Origin: Podospora comata
Taxonomy: Eukaryota; Ascomycota; Sordariomycetes; Sordariales; Podosporaceae
NCBI GenBank assembly: GCA_017354895.1
Contig: CP071497.1
Span: 496,001-560,000 of the forward strand
Length of the DNA stretch: 64,000 bases
Direction of reading: 5' to 3'
The position numbers were made by a program, and so were the translations under genes. Below, piece by piece: positions 52,839 through 64,000 of the stretch (within the stretch, counting starts at the first letter, position 1; each line of letters opens with the position of its first letter). The notes under the pieces were generated by a model. The model saw nothing but the letters and a program-made list of their open reading frames with translations. It made no database searches and had not been told where the DNA came from.

Positions 52839-55800
52839 TTAACTTACCGGTTGAAGATGATTAATACCATCCCACGAGTTCTCATCCCATGCTCCTACCC
52901 GACAAAACGGCATTCTGCTTTCGTCCCTGTTCCCGCTCGACCAGTGCTGGTTGCCGGCTGTGAAGTAAAGATCAAACGACATGAACAGCCTCCTTCTCTC
53001 GAGGTTCTCGCCCGGTGCCGGCCTGTCCCTCTTGAAGTTCACAGCTCCCTTTTCCTTGCGAATATCAACCTGAAGATCCGTCGGGAATCTCGAGCTTGCC
53101 TTGTACCACGTCATCGAGATGCCAAAGTCCGTATTTGCCGATTCGTAGTTCTGTCGTACTTCATTGATATAAGAAGTGACTTCCATAAACATTGCGTTGG
53201 CGTTAGAGGTCCAGCTGAACCAGTGGTGCTGGGCGATGTGGATGCGACATGTGGCTGGCTGCGGCGCTGCTGTTGGGGTAGGTTGTGCCGTGGGAGTAGG
53301 GACTGCCGTTGTCGGCGCACAGATGGTGACGTCCTCGCAGGTCTCGCGACCACCACTTCCTACGCAGCGCCGCGTCGTCGTCTTGGGACAGTTACCGAGG
53401 TCTGGCGCTCCTGTCAATGTCGGCATCGAAGGCCTGGTGACCTTGTGCGCTGGGTCCTCCGGGTCGTGATAGTCGGGGGGTGGCCCGACCGGCGTCGGCG
53501 TGCAGTAGTAACCGGTGCATATCTTCCCGCACTGGCCGTCTCGTTTCCCAAGTCCAATGGGCTTGTTGCAAAGGGGTCCGGCAGGTCCGGGCTTGTGTTC
53601 GATAGGATCTCTGCTTGGCCCACCACCGCCACTGCCACCACCGCTGTCACCACCACCGCCGCCGGGGCTAAACAGCTTATCTGCGTCTGGTTTTTTGATG
53701 TCCTCAATCTTAGGGCAAACCTTGTCCAGCTGCGCATTGCCACCTTGGCCCTTGGCCTCGGTGGTGTCAAGGAGGCAGTGGCCAAGGTTAAACACTTGAC
53801 CATTCCACGCTGTGCTGACCAAGGTATCGATCTTGCCCACTGGAATCTTTGGCTTTGCAGGGTTCTTGTCGGGTTTTCCCATAGGGAGAGGCCGGGAAAG
53901 TATCTTGATGAGGGCCTTGAGGCGTTTCGGATCCTTGAGGTCCTCCTTCCACTTTGACGGCAAAGAGCGGAGATTGGCAGCCATTGCTGCAACCAGGGGT
54001 GCCGCTGTTGGAGGGTTGAAAAGTCAGCTATCGTCCACAGACAGCAAATTGTCGTGGGAAACTTACCCATTGAGCTTCCGCTGTCCGTCGCGATACCCTT
54101 TCCAGGAACAGCGATGTAAACCTTTTCACCTGGAGCATAAGTAACCCATCTACCGGCAGACTTTGCGTCAGTAATCATGGCCTGCAATATATTGAAAAGG
54201 AAGATCATGAGAGCTTACTGTTGGTAAGAGGCGAAGGTTGCTACACGCTGACTTTGCTGCACTGCGCCCACCGAAAGGACGTTGCTGAGGTAGTCGGCGC
54301 GAGAGACATCGCCCCAACCGGCTGGGTAAGCATCAATGTTATCACCTCTCTGCTTGTAGAAATTGTGGATAGCGGCGACAACGAGCACGTTATACTGGCC
54401 GAGCTTCTTGATAATTTTGTCTGTGGTTGCGATGCACTGTCAGTATATGGTCGTTATTCTGCCACGTCCTTGGCAAACTCGGAGTTGACTCACATAGCAT
54501 CCTGATCCTGGCCTCGCTGGCACCATCCGTGAACATGCCGCCAGAATAGTTGATGATGGCTCGGCCTTCCTTGTTGTTCGTAGAATCAAGAATGTCATCC
54601 ATAACTCGTATAAATGTCTCAAGCACGGCTGCTTCCTCGAAATATCTGGTTTTTGCGCCTGAGTTGCCTGTGTAGGTGAATCCACTTCCTGGGTTGACTG
54701 GCAAGACCATGGTGACCTCTCTGCCGGCCCCGAGGAGGTTTCCGAGAATCTTGGATGAGACAGCGGTCCCGTGCTTCCAATCGAAATCGGAGACAGGCTT
54801 GGGTGTTTTCGCGTCGCCACCGTACGGCGACGAGTAAGGCCACCTGATCAAACGCCCGCCTAACCCTTGGAACTCCTGTTCAAAAAGTCAGATCTATGCT
54901 GTTCAATGACACCAAGCCAGGTGAAAGATGGGTAGACTCACTGCATGGCTGGTGTCTATGTCCGACTCCATATTGTATATGTACTGCGTTGGGCCAGTGC
55001 CTTTGGGGTACCAATATGTGTTCAACCATCTGTCGGGTTTCTTGGGGTCCTGCTTTCTTGCTAGGGTCCCAGACCTCCTCCATGACTGAAATCCTGTGTA
55101 CAAGGGAGGTGCCGAAAGCTGAGAAAGCTCCCAATACTCCGCCGTTTCGTGTTCCTCATAGTCGCTCCTCTTACGAAGGACTCCAGAGATAGTCTCATTG
55201 AGGTCGCGATGAATATCTGGTATCTCAGTTGAAGAGGTAAGGTTCCCAGGTGACTGATCTCGGGAGAAGTGCCGAGGAACAACTGCTGGGCCGCCACCAC
55301 CGGACCCAGGGAACTTCCCCTGCCAGATATCGGTAACAGGCCGTGGCTTTTTAGCGTCCGCCAATGCCGTTTTGGCCTCATCCTCTGCATTCATCTCAGA
55401 GAGGTAGTATATGTCGTCAATCTGATATCACACTTATTAGCTCCTGTCCTTGCGCTCGACTTTGATAAAAGCAAGAAAGATAATCGGAGGTAGCTGGCTG
55501 GCTGACTTACACCGTAGGTCCCTTTGGCGCCACTAAGTGTGTCCAAGCTTGCACGGTCAAGCTGGACAACGTGGAAAAAGGCAGTAAACTTCGCCCTATC
55601 GGACTTGATCTCTGTGTATGACCATGGCTGCTTCTTTGGGTTATTGTTGACGTCCCCGAGCCAGGTGCGGATGGCCTGGACATTTTCAGGGTTGTCAGGT
55701 ATGATCAAGGCATCCCCAATTTGGCATGGGCTCTTCTTTTTGGCTCTAGCTTGCAGGAACGGTCGAGATCTCTCCTCAAGGGTACCAGCAGCTCCTTGAA

Positions 55801-58800
55801 CTGGGGTTGGCGTTGCGACAACCTCGCGCTTTGCCACCGGGGTGACAGTGCAACCATCAAAAGTCTGGGTCGACGAATTGTCATCCTCCACCTCGCATCC
55901 GTAGATAGTAGCGCATGTCTCCTTCGTCGTAGACGAGGTCGTTCTGGTTGTGCCACCTTCCACAACGCCGGCGTACGAAGTCGTCATCTTGCAAAGCTCG
56001 GCGGTCTGGGTCTTGCAGTTGCTCGGCTTCTCAGGTGTGGGAATCGGGCCTCTGGTCGGTATTGTGATGGCTGGCCATTTTGGTAGACGTCCCTTGACCG
56101 TGATACCGGGAAGCTTTGGCCAGTCGATATTCGGGGGACCACTCCTATAGGGCCCGGGGGGCAGAGGAGGGAAAACCCAACCGAAGACCTTGAGTTCTGG
56201 CCAGTCGATGCAAATGAAGAAGAACCAAGCCTTGCACGACAGGTACACACCCGCGGGCTCGTCATCGTCATCGTCGGAATCTTGAGGGTCGTCTTCTCTT
56301 GGTGGATCCGGCACTGGCGTGGTGATGGGCTGAATGATATTACCTGCGCCTGTAGGAAATGGCTTGATATCAGGAGCCTGGGTCCCCGTGAACAAAGTGC
56401 AGCCAATGAGAAGTGTGCTCTCAGGAGGTGCATCCATTGCCTTCGTTTTCGTAGGTGCGCACCCGCCCAAAGTTACTTGACCCTGGCAATTGTCAAGCGT
56501 CAAGATGGCGTGAAACTCATCAATCTCCAACACGCCACCCGGCGGGCAGTCCCAGACCATTGGAGGTCCAGATCCTAGAGGAGGTCGATCAATGATTGGA
56601 TTTTGATCATCAGATGGTAGGTCGCTGTTGTCTGGAATGTCGACTCCAGATGGGTCGTCAGGCAGCGGGCCATCTGTCACTGACGGCCAGGGCGGAAGAG
56701 TAATCCATCGCGAAGTTGGCGGTGCACCACCCCCTGGAGGTGTGACGACGACGGGAATAGGGGGGATATCAATACTTGGGTTGGCGTAGAAAGGGGGAAT
56801 GCCACCGGCACCACCGCCATTTGTTGGATTGGCGACGGTGATATTGACATTGGACATGGGCATCTGATTTGTCGTAATGTTGGGCGCATAGACGGTGATG
56901 GTCGTCGTTTCGACGACAAATGATGCACCCTGGCTGCGGCCCACCTCAATGGATGTTGTATAGGGTGGAATTGAGATTACCGTTGGTGCCGGGAGTGAGC
57001 TGGGTGGCAAGATAAGACGGCAAGGCGGCGTACAGTAGGCAGTCCTTTCGCGGTACACCTCGGTCCCCAGATAAACGACTTCGACATCGTCCTCGTCTAA
57101 ACTGGAGTCGGGATACCACTCTTGCAGATCGACTGCCCAATCAGTGGTGCCCAGGAAATTGTACGAGTGGTAAAACTCGGTTCTCTTGTCCTTCATCTCG
57201 TCGTCCATCCAGGCCACCCATTCTGTGTTGTCATACACCATGATGTTGGAACCTTCTTTGTTGTAGCGCTTGTTGGCCCTGCCTTGAGCAATGATCTGGT
57301 TGATCTCGGCGTTTGAGATGTATCCAGCAGTGTCCGTACACCGACCTTTGGCAGCATGGGAGTTGCGGTTGTCGCCCGTGAACAGGCAGGACTCGCCGTC
57401 GCACCCAGCCTGGGCCATCTTGAAGGACCGCCCGTAACTGGAGACACCAACCAGGACCTTGTTGGAAGGGGCACCCGCCTTGGTAATCATGGAGAGCGCG
57501 TCCCTGGTCTCAGTCTCATTGACATGTGACCGCAAGCAATTGCCCGTCGGGCAGCCAGGCGAAGTCCACTTATTACCAGCATCCCACTGGCCGTGAAGAT
57601 CATAGGTCATAAAGACAATATAGTCGAGAGCTTGGGCCATTTGCTTGACAGGAAAGGCGCGGAGGTACCAGAACGACGCTGGTGCGGCGAACGAGACTGT
57701 CTTGGAATCGCCGACCTCGGCCTTGATGCTGGCCAAGAGTCTGTAGTAGTTGAGACCATTTACCGGATCATCAGCGGGAATGTCCGGGATGTCAGGGGCA
57801 CCTGGATATTCCCAGTCAAGGTCGATGCCGTCAAGGTTGTGCTCGTTGATGAAGGAGATGATGTTGCGCTTGAACAGGTCGCGGTTGGCTGGTTGGGCGG
57901 CCTCTCGGAGAATCATGAAGGTCCCTGGCAGAGCACTGAAGTCCCAGCCACCTAGAGATACAATCTTCTTGACGCCCTGAAGCTTCTTGAAACGTTCAAA
58001 CTGCTTCTTGACTAACGGGTCCGTGATCTCGATCCGAAAATCGCCTCGCGTGACATTGGGAAAGGCAAAGTGAACGTGGGTGTAAGTGCTTGTGTCGATT
58101 TGGGTAGCATCCATGTGCAGGCACTTGCGGCCGAAGTTCCAGCCCTCAAAATAGCCAAGCTTGATATGCTTTGCCGGCGCGGGGCCCTTGATGATGTCTC
58201 TGCCGCAGTTGCTGATGCATCCGTGCTGGCCAGGAGCTGCAGTACCGGGAGCACCAGTCTCGGACTTGGAAACGACACAGAAATCATCGGTCATACCGCA
58301 TTGCCCCCAAATGTTGCAGCACACGTTGAGAGGGCACGGGTTCATCGTGCTGATGTTGGTCCCTAAGGGGGGCCGGACGGTGCCGTTCATGGTTGGTCCA
58401 CAGATTGCGTTCTACCAAGCCGAAGCAGGTCAGTATAGGAAGTGGAAGAAGCAGTTTGACTTGGGTTGACTTACAGGGACAATAGCAGGCATCGGCGCAG
58501 CTCCGTCGCTGACGCACATGTTGAAATCGGGATAAAGCAACTTGCAGCCATTCCAACCCCATGTGTTCTTGTTGAAGTTCTCCAGTTGGGTCACACTGAG
58601 CATGTTGCTTGCAGCAATCTTGGCGCAGTTGTCGTCCTTCTTGGTCCGATAAACGGCACAATAGCCATCGGCACCCTTCTTGGGCCTAAGGTCGGGAAGG
58701 CTGCCCTGGCTACAGCACACATGCTGACCTTCGGACAGTTTGGAGCAAAGCCCGGACTGAGGATTCGCCTTGGTGAAGTCATCGCCAGTAATTCCCTGTA

Positions 58801-60104
58801 CATCGTATTGTCAGTCTCTCTTTTGTCCACGACGTGCGTAGGTCAAGCGGAAAGTAAATTTAACTTACGCATTTGTTGGCCAATGAGCCACAGTCGTCGC
58901 CCAACACAACCTGGCGCGTCTTACACGTGCCGTCAGAGTTTCCGGGAGGGAGGGTACTGGGGAGGGTGCCGGTGCTGCAGCAGACGCGCTCGCCCAGAAC
59001 AAGTGAGTTGCAGAGGTTGGCGCGGTTGAAGTTCTGCAGTTGAGTCTGCGAGATGCCACATCTCTGGGCCACAGCCCAGCAACCTTCGCCGGCCTGGACG
59101 GTAGTGACCCTGCAATCAGCTCGGGGGCTGAGCCGGGCGAACCTGGCAGAAATATCTCCAGGCGCGGAATGGCGAGATCTGGCGGTGCTGTTGGAGATGG
59201 TGTCGTTCTTGGACAACTCCTCCAAGGGAACAGGAACGCGCAGAGTGACCGGCATCCAGTCCTGGCCCGCACCCACCTGTGAGACACATCTGCCATCAGT
59301 CCATGTCTTGACCACCTCCTGGACGAAATCGAGATTCTTGGCGCTGCTGGCGACGATGCCAATGCTGTAATCGGCACCACGATCTTTGGCACCACACAAC
59401 TGCACCACGGTGGTTCCTGAGACCGACTCGTTCTGAACATGCTCGAGGAATTGCTGAAGGACATCTGATGTGACACCGTGCTGGTGCACTTCAGCGCCGG
59501 CAAAAACACCGATGACCGACGTCTGCGAGTAGCCAAAGGCCATGGCGTTGTTGGAGCATGACGGCTTCTGAGAGGCAAGATAGCTCTTGACCTGACGACC
59601 AGCTGATAGCAGATGGGTCGGCGAGAACTCGCGGTCTTTGCCGGGCCGGTGAATGGAGATGGAGGCATCCTCCAGCACTTTGTTGGCGGTGGTACAGAGC
59701 GATGCCTTGGTCGAGTCTGGCACGAAAGCAACCCTCATGGACGGAGAAGTGTCGTAGTCTGCTGTGCAGGCCCTGATGACGGTGGGCATGTCCTTGACCT
59801 CGGCCATCTGGACAACCACATTGAGCAGCATCGTCTCCTTGCATGAGGCCAACTGATCCGCTTCCGGGAACAGGAACCAGGGGCCCTCCCCGGCTTTGCT
59901 GCAAGAAATGGGGCATGGCTTGAGGGCCTCAAGAGGCTGCGCCTGTACCGCAGAGAGCCATTTGTCGAGATCCTCGTCTGCTTCGGTGATGTCGACGAAA
60001 GAACTTGAGGATATAAAGGACTGGTCTGTGGCCACGAACCCGCCCGTTGCTCTCACTGCCCCCGCTGCCCCCGAGGCTACGAGGGCGTAGAGATATGCCT
60101 TCAT
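52839..60104 (-). CDS. giant secreted LysM-CBM18-GH18 chitinase fused to a subtilisin-like domain
   Basis: Eight proposed exons (60104-58869, 58795-58475, 58411-55511, 55421-54942, 54875-54494, 54420-54219, 54149-54067, 54004-52839) join in frame to about 2,256 residues. After a signal peptide and a subgroup-C-type N-terminal region come three LysM modules (from about 330 to 515), a CBM18 (CCNIWGQCGMTDDFC, about 550), GH18 with DGIDLDWEYPG (acid Glu about 720), long Pro/Thr-rich linkers, and an I9-like segment lying in the same exon as GH18. Exons 4-8 then give an S8-like fold: ESDID at the Asp position, HGTAVSSKILG (His about 1681) and GSSMAAPLVAAM (Ser about 1867). A Gly-rich, Cys-containing tail of about 340 residues follows. 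A KR pair near 1380 could be cut by kexin. A GTAAGT at 52847 hints at one more 3' exon. It would degrade chitin outside the cell or in its own or a rival's wall. Confidence 0.82.
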
Positions 60105-61194
60105 GAGAAACGATGAGATAACTGTGTGCAGCAGGTTCTCTCAGAGAGGAGATGTGATGGGAAAAAAGTGTGCCTTACACCATCCAGGGTTGGATGACGA
60201 TGCAAGACAGAATGACCTCGGGAGTAAGAGGTGAGTAAACAAAGAATGAGATACCAAATAGACAACAGACAGACTAGCTTGTAGATCATGGGTGAAGCAA
60301 TATAAAAGGGAAAACGAGCATGATCTTTTTCAGCCTTGAGGGTACGTACCCAACTGAAAGCTGGCCACCGTCAGTTTACACTAGCACCGGTGATATAGAC
60401 ACCCCGGAATTTGTGTTCTTGAAAATGATTGGTATATCGCAGCAACGGTTCCTAGTTAGACATGTACCTGTGTATCCATATGCGAGAATTTGAACGAGGA
60501 ATTGGCCTCCGCACAAACATACCTTAGCTGGAATACCACAGTTCTTTTGCGCACATTTCCACCTTGCTCTTCGGATGATCAAAATGCAAGGGGTGACCCC
60601 TGAGTGTCGTTGTGAAAAACCATCATCATGGTTGACCTATCGACATGAGCTAAGTAGACACGCTAGTGTCAAAGTGTGGTTAGGTAGGCTGCAAGGTACC
60701 AGACAAGGTGATAGAATGCAACCGGTACATCGCGCCCTCAAATTTACCGTTGGCTCTTCAAGTTGGGGATTTGTTAAGTAGCTAGGCTGTGACTGTTGGA
60801 TGTTAGTGGTGGCATAATGTAACGTCGGACGGGCTAGAAACACAAAGCTGGGGATAATGCCTTACCTAGCGTGGGTTTCTCAGGTACTAAAGGAAACCGA
60901 AGAAGCACAAGTCCATGAGGTGGATCTAGTTGAAATCCATATTTTTATCGGATTGTGGGTATGCCAATCTCTTTGAGTGGCTTTCTCTGTAACTCCATCG
61001 GCGTGGAGCTCAGTCCACACTACATGAAGGTGCCGCATCCGCGGCAGATGCACCTTCGTTCACGGGTTTGGGTCGTTTGGACCAAGTGCAGCTCAAATCT
61101 TTGAAAATCAACTGTCAAGTCCCGGGTCTGGTGGCAGTCTGGATCTTGATCCATTGGCGACGCAAACGTTGCGGATGGTGGACTAGTATCACAC

Positions 61195-61211
61195 ATCTAA
61201 TCGGATTAGAT
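61195..61211. promoter_or_regulatory. palindrome, possible protein-binding site
   Basis: ATCTAATC-G-GATTAGAT, two perfect eight-base arms around one base, with TAAT/ATTA cores of the homeodomain kind. A regulatory role is a guess. Confidence 0.25.
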
Positions 61212-62072
61212 GATCAACAAGAAAAAAGTCATGAAGAACTTGCATATAGTCTGAACCCTGCATATTCACATCTGAAGTCTTGATTCTCTATTCATGTGAA
61301 GACACCTTCCTGATTGGTCTCTAGGTGGAGTGGACGAGGCTCAGTTTTCAACTATTACTTTTTCTTCATCTTGTTGGTCGAAGCCTACTGCTGTGCCCCT
61401 GCCAAGCCATCCCATTCAATATTTCGATACCACTTACGGATAGACAAGGTATATGATAAACGAGAAGATATGCGCTGCGCCACCTCAATACGTCGGTTTG
61501 TCGGCAGACTCGGCAGCCGTGCCGAAACAACCCAATTTTTTTTGGTTTACACTACGACTCTGGCCTCGTCAGGCGTTGTGTCAGCATGCCACTGGGGATT
61601 TTACCACATGATGAAAATATCTTCTTAGCTGGCAGCATTTTCCCGGCGATCACACTGTTGACGGGAAGCTGAGGAAGTTCAGTACCCACTGTGTCCTCGT
61701 CCCGTCCACTGGGCATTGTCAACAGGGATCTAATCCGCCTTGAGACCAACCAACCGGGAAGGAAACGGTTCACAGAACAGTAGATAGGTCTGGCAAAGAT
61801 TTCGTTCGGATCCGGCCGCTATGGTCGCATTGTGTCAAGTGATACACTGTTCTGCGCCTAATGTAACTATGTTGGTTCGTTAGGTATGGCTATGCATGGC
61901 TCTTGTTCCAATAGTCCTATTAAGATTCGGTATGGAGTCATGTATATCCACTTGTAGCTGCATTGAGGGCCTAGCCTCGGCGGACTATGAATGGCTTCAA
62001 GGCTCAGTGCTCAGAACAATGAGACTCTGCGCTGACATCCGGCCAGAAGAGAGCTTGTCCAGTCCTGCTGGT

Positions 62073-62080
62073 TTATATAA
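62073..62080 (+). promoter_or_regulatory. TATA box of the five-LysM gene
   Basis: TATATAA lies about 110 bases before the ATG at 62186. Confidence 0.5.
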
Positions 62081-62185
62081 TGAGCTGAAGTCCTTCGGTA
62101 TCTCAAACCTGAAGACTTGTCCACCAGGCTCTCTCTTCAATCCGAGTCCACCAGCCAACCGGGTCATCATCTCTACTCAGTCACC

Positions 62186-63573
62186 ATGCTGTCTTCTGCG
62201 TACGCTCTGGTTCTGGCCGCCGGCCTTGTCACGGCTGGGACTACTGGCAGACATGCACCTTTGTTGGAAGCACGCGATGGCCCATTGCCATCGCTGCCCT
62301 ACGACCCCAAGACGTCGAGTTACTGCACCTGGTGGGCTGATGTCACGTCGGCTACCACCTGCGACGCTATTGTCAGCGAGAACTTTATTTCCTTGGCTCA
62401 GTTTAGACAATGGGTAAGTCTTCTGAAGCAGCACTTTGGGCTGAGTTAGTCCCTTACTTGTTCGGAGACCTTTGCTGACTTGTTTGCTAGAATCCTTCCC
62501 TCTCTGCTACTTGCTCGGTAGAGGTCGGGAAGTCGTACTGTGTTGAGGCTTACGGCGAACCTGCGCCGGGTGTCTCTTCGACCAAAGCGGCAACCACCAC
62601 CACTCCGTCCTCATCTACCGTTGTTCCTCCAGTGACCACTACGACACCCGGAAACGGCATCACCACACCCACTCCCACCCAGGCCAGCATCGTCAACAAC
62701 TGTGACGCCTTCCACTTTGTCACGGCCGGTCAAACGTGCGAGACGATTGCCTCTCTATACCGTATCTCCCAGGATCAGTTCAAGGCATGGAATCCCAATG
62801 TTGGCGCGTCATGCACCGGACTCTGGGCCAATGCCTATGCTTGCGTGTCTATCATCGGCCATGAACCGTCGCCCACCACACCCGGGAATGGCATCGCCAC
62901 CCCCACGCCTACTCAAGCCTCCATCGTGAACAACTGTGACGAGTTCTACTTCGTCGCAGTTGGTGACACCTGTGAGATCATTGCGGCAAAACATGGTATC
63001 ACCCAGGCTCAGTTCCTCAGCTGGAATCCGAGCGTGGGCTCAACCTGCACTGGACTCTGGGCCAATGCCTACGCCTGCGTCTCTATCATCGGCCACACCC
63101 CGACTAAGCCGAGCACCACCACCAGCGTCGGCAACGGTATTGCCACCCCGACGCCTATTCAGCCGAATATGGTGAAGAACTGTGACTCGTTCTACAAGGT
63201 CAAGTCTGGAGACACGTGCGCCACCATCGCCGCCTCCAAAGGCGTCACCGTGGCGCAACTGACCACTTGGAACCCCTACGTCAAGTCCGACTGCAGTCTC
63301 CTGTGGCTCGACTACTACGTTTGCATTTCCATTGTCGGACACACGCCCACGCCCGTCAACCCAGGCAATGGCATCCAGACACCCACCCCTTACCAGAGCG
63401 GTATGACCACCTCGTGCAAGACTTTCCACTTCGTCCAGTCTGGTCAGACCTGCCAGACCATCACTCAACGCTACGGCATTACCCAGGCCAACTTTGTCAA
63501 ATGGAACCCGGCAGTCAAAAACGACTGCACTGGCATGTGGGCAAATGCCTATGTTTGCGTTGCTGTCCTCTGA
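62186..63573 (+). CDS. secreted protein with five LysM modules (LysM effector type)
   Basis: Two exons, 62186-62413 and 62491-63573 (donor GTAAGT, branch CTGAC), give 436 residues. A signal peptide (MLSSAYALVLAAGLVTAG) is followed by a first, less typical module across the intron (YCTWWADV to SYCVEAYG) and four typical modules, each with a Cys-containing start, a GxTC(E/A/Q)xI segment, a (W/F)NP motif and a C(V/I)(S/A) end. Linkers repeat GNGI(A/T)TPTP and are Thr/Pro-rich. There is no catalytic domain. Such proteins bind chitin, shield the wall from chitinases or hide chitin fragments from hosts or rivals. It is head to head with the LysM chitinase, a pairing known in many ascomycetes. All modules look intact. 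Confidence 0.93.
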
Positions 63574-64000
63574 ATAAGGGGCGCAGTCAATAAATGTTAG
63601 GATTGTAGCTATGTCTATCCACTGTTAAGAAAGCATCAGTGGCATGTAGATGATCGGATGGATGAACAGAACCTTGATCCCATATGATGCTGTGCTTTGG
63701 TTGCGCGTGATTCTGTGTTTCGCATGTACCGTGAATAGATCTCTTATGGAATGCCCTGTGAACCTGAAAATGCACATGTTCAAGTGATGTCGAGTTTGAA
63801 GTGGCACTTACAGCCGTGGTTCGCTCTCAAAAAGGGAGCGATGTCACGGCGGACGGCGACGCTAGATCAACCTGCCTAACTGAAGGTGGCTTGGCGCAGA
63901 CGCTTGGGCCACCGCGTCGTTTTACTGGCAAGGCATATCCGTATATAGTGGACGGCTTGCCCTTTCTCCAACACTGTTAACACGAACTCCACCACCAACC
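63574..64000. other. intergenic, possible promoter at right edge
   Basis: No gene was recognised. TATATAG at 63942-63948 and an A/C-rich leader up to the window end (CACCACCAACC) suggest that a plus-strand gene starts just outside. Confidence 0.35.

Larger units (their letters stand above)
60105..62185. other. divergent intergenic region between the two LysM genes
   Basis: About 2.1 kb that must hold the promoters of both the giant chitinase and the LysM protein. No gene was recognised. A palindrome lies at 61195-61211 and a TATA box at 62073-62080. Confidence 0.5.

Noticed and set aside
52680-52848. Additional 3' exon of the giant gene (coding-like ADGWTATGGVSAEN)
   Set aside because: Joining it in frame needs a 31-base intron, too short for the spliceosome; the normal-length alternatives give only a few residues. 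Left open.
60300-60309. TATAAAAGG on the plus strand
   Set aside because: It points away from the chitinase start and the next plus-strand gene begins 1.9 kb later.
61896-62417. Plus-strand open frame of 173 codons
   Set aside because: It overlaps the five-LysM gene in another frame and has no signal, motif or good codon usage.
1-64000. Transposons, retroelements, CRISPR arrays or rRNA
   Set aside because: No transposase, reverse transcriptase, integrase, terminal repeats, spacer arrays or rRNA sequence was recognised on either strand; poly(T) tracts alone are not evidence.

Overview
The window is nuclear DNA of a filamentous ascomycete (Pezizomycotina). The gene content and style suggest a sordariomycete, possibly Sordariales; that placement is inference. 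Genes carry short introns of about 50-90 bases with GTAAGT/GTATGT-type donors and CTAAC/CTGAC branch sites, third codon positions favour C, and several relics carry C-to-T type stop codons like those left by repeat-induced point mutation (RIP).

Layout. 1-2156: bilirubin-oxidase-like multicopper oxidase, cut by the left edge, with a C-terminal tail that appears to be read in the wrong frame. 4599-4671: tRNA-Arg(ACG). 6007-7266: flavohemoglobin. 7267-10798: mostly empty. 10799-22694: a small secondary-metabolite cluster made of a highly reducing-type PKS (KS-AT-DH-degenerate MT-pseudoKR-KR-ACP, with no ER and no TE), an NTF2-FMO-type monooxygenase, and a salicylate-hydroxylase-type FAD monooxygenase. 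23.2-28.5 kb: a decayed gene, a secreted GH18 of the endo-N-acetylglucosaminidase kind, a small spliced secreted peptide with a Gly/Lys repeat, and two related F-box-like relics. 28.7-36.6 kb: a microbial-type PARG, a proline-rich protein, a secreted subtilisin (proteinase K type) and an OYE-type flavin oxidoreductase. 38.9-41.1 kb: gene fragments (DUF7924, beta-lactamase-family C-terminus). 41.4-45.1 kb: a DUF4246 protein and a short-chain reductase, divergently transcribed. 47001-47071: tRNA-Gly(GCC). 48.1-52.4 kb: an island of RIP-like relics (kinase-like protein, unidentified gene, ceramide glucosyltransferase) plus short direct repeats. 52839-60104: a giant secreted protein. 62186-63573: a five-LysM secreted protein, divergent from it.

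Main point. The minus-strand gene at 52.8-60.1 kb appears to encode one polypeptide of about 2,256 residues: signal peptide, three LysM modules, CBM18, GH18 chitinase, long Pro/Thr linkers, then an I9-like and S8 subtilisin-like segment in the same reading frame. The S8 part keeps the His and Ser motifs but has ESD where DTG is expected, so its activity is doubtful. A Lys-Arg site lies between the two halves. It faces a five-LysM protein across 2.1 kb, the arrangement known for subgroup C chitinases and LysM effectors; here the chitinase is extended by a subtilase-like domain.

Limits. Exon boundaries were worked out by eye from splice motifs and frame; families were named from motifs without any search. 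No transposon, retroelement, rRNA or CRISPR was recognised.
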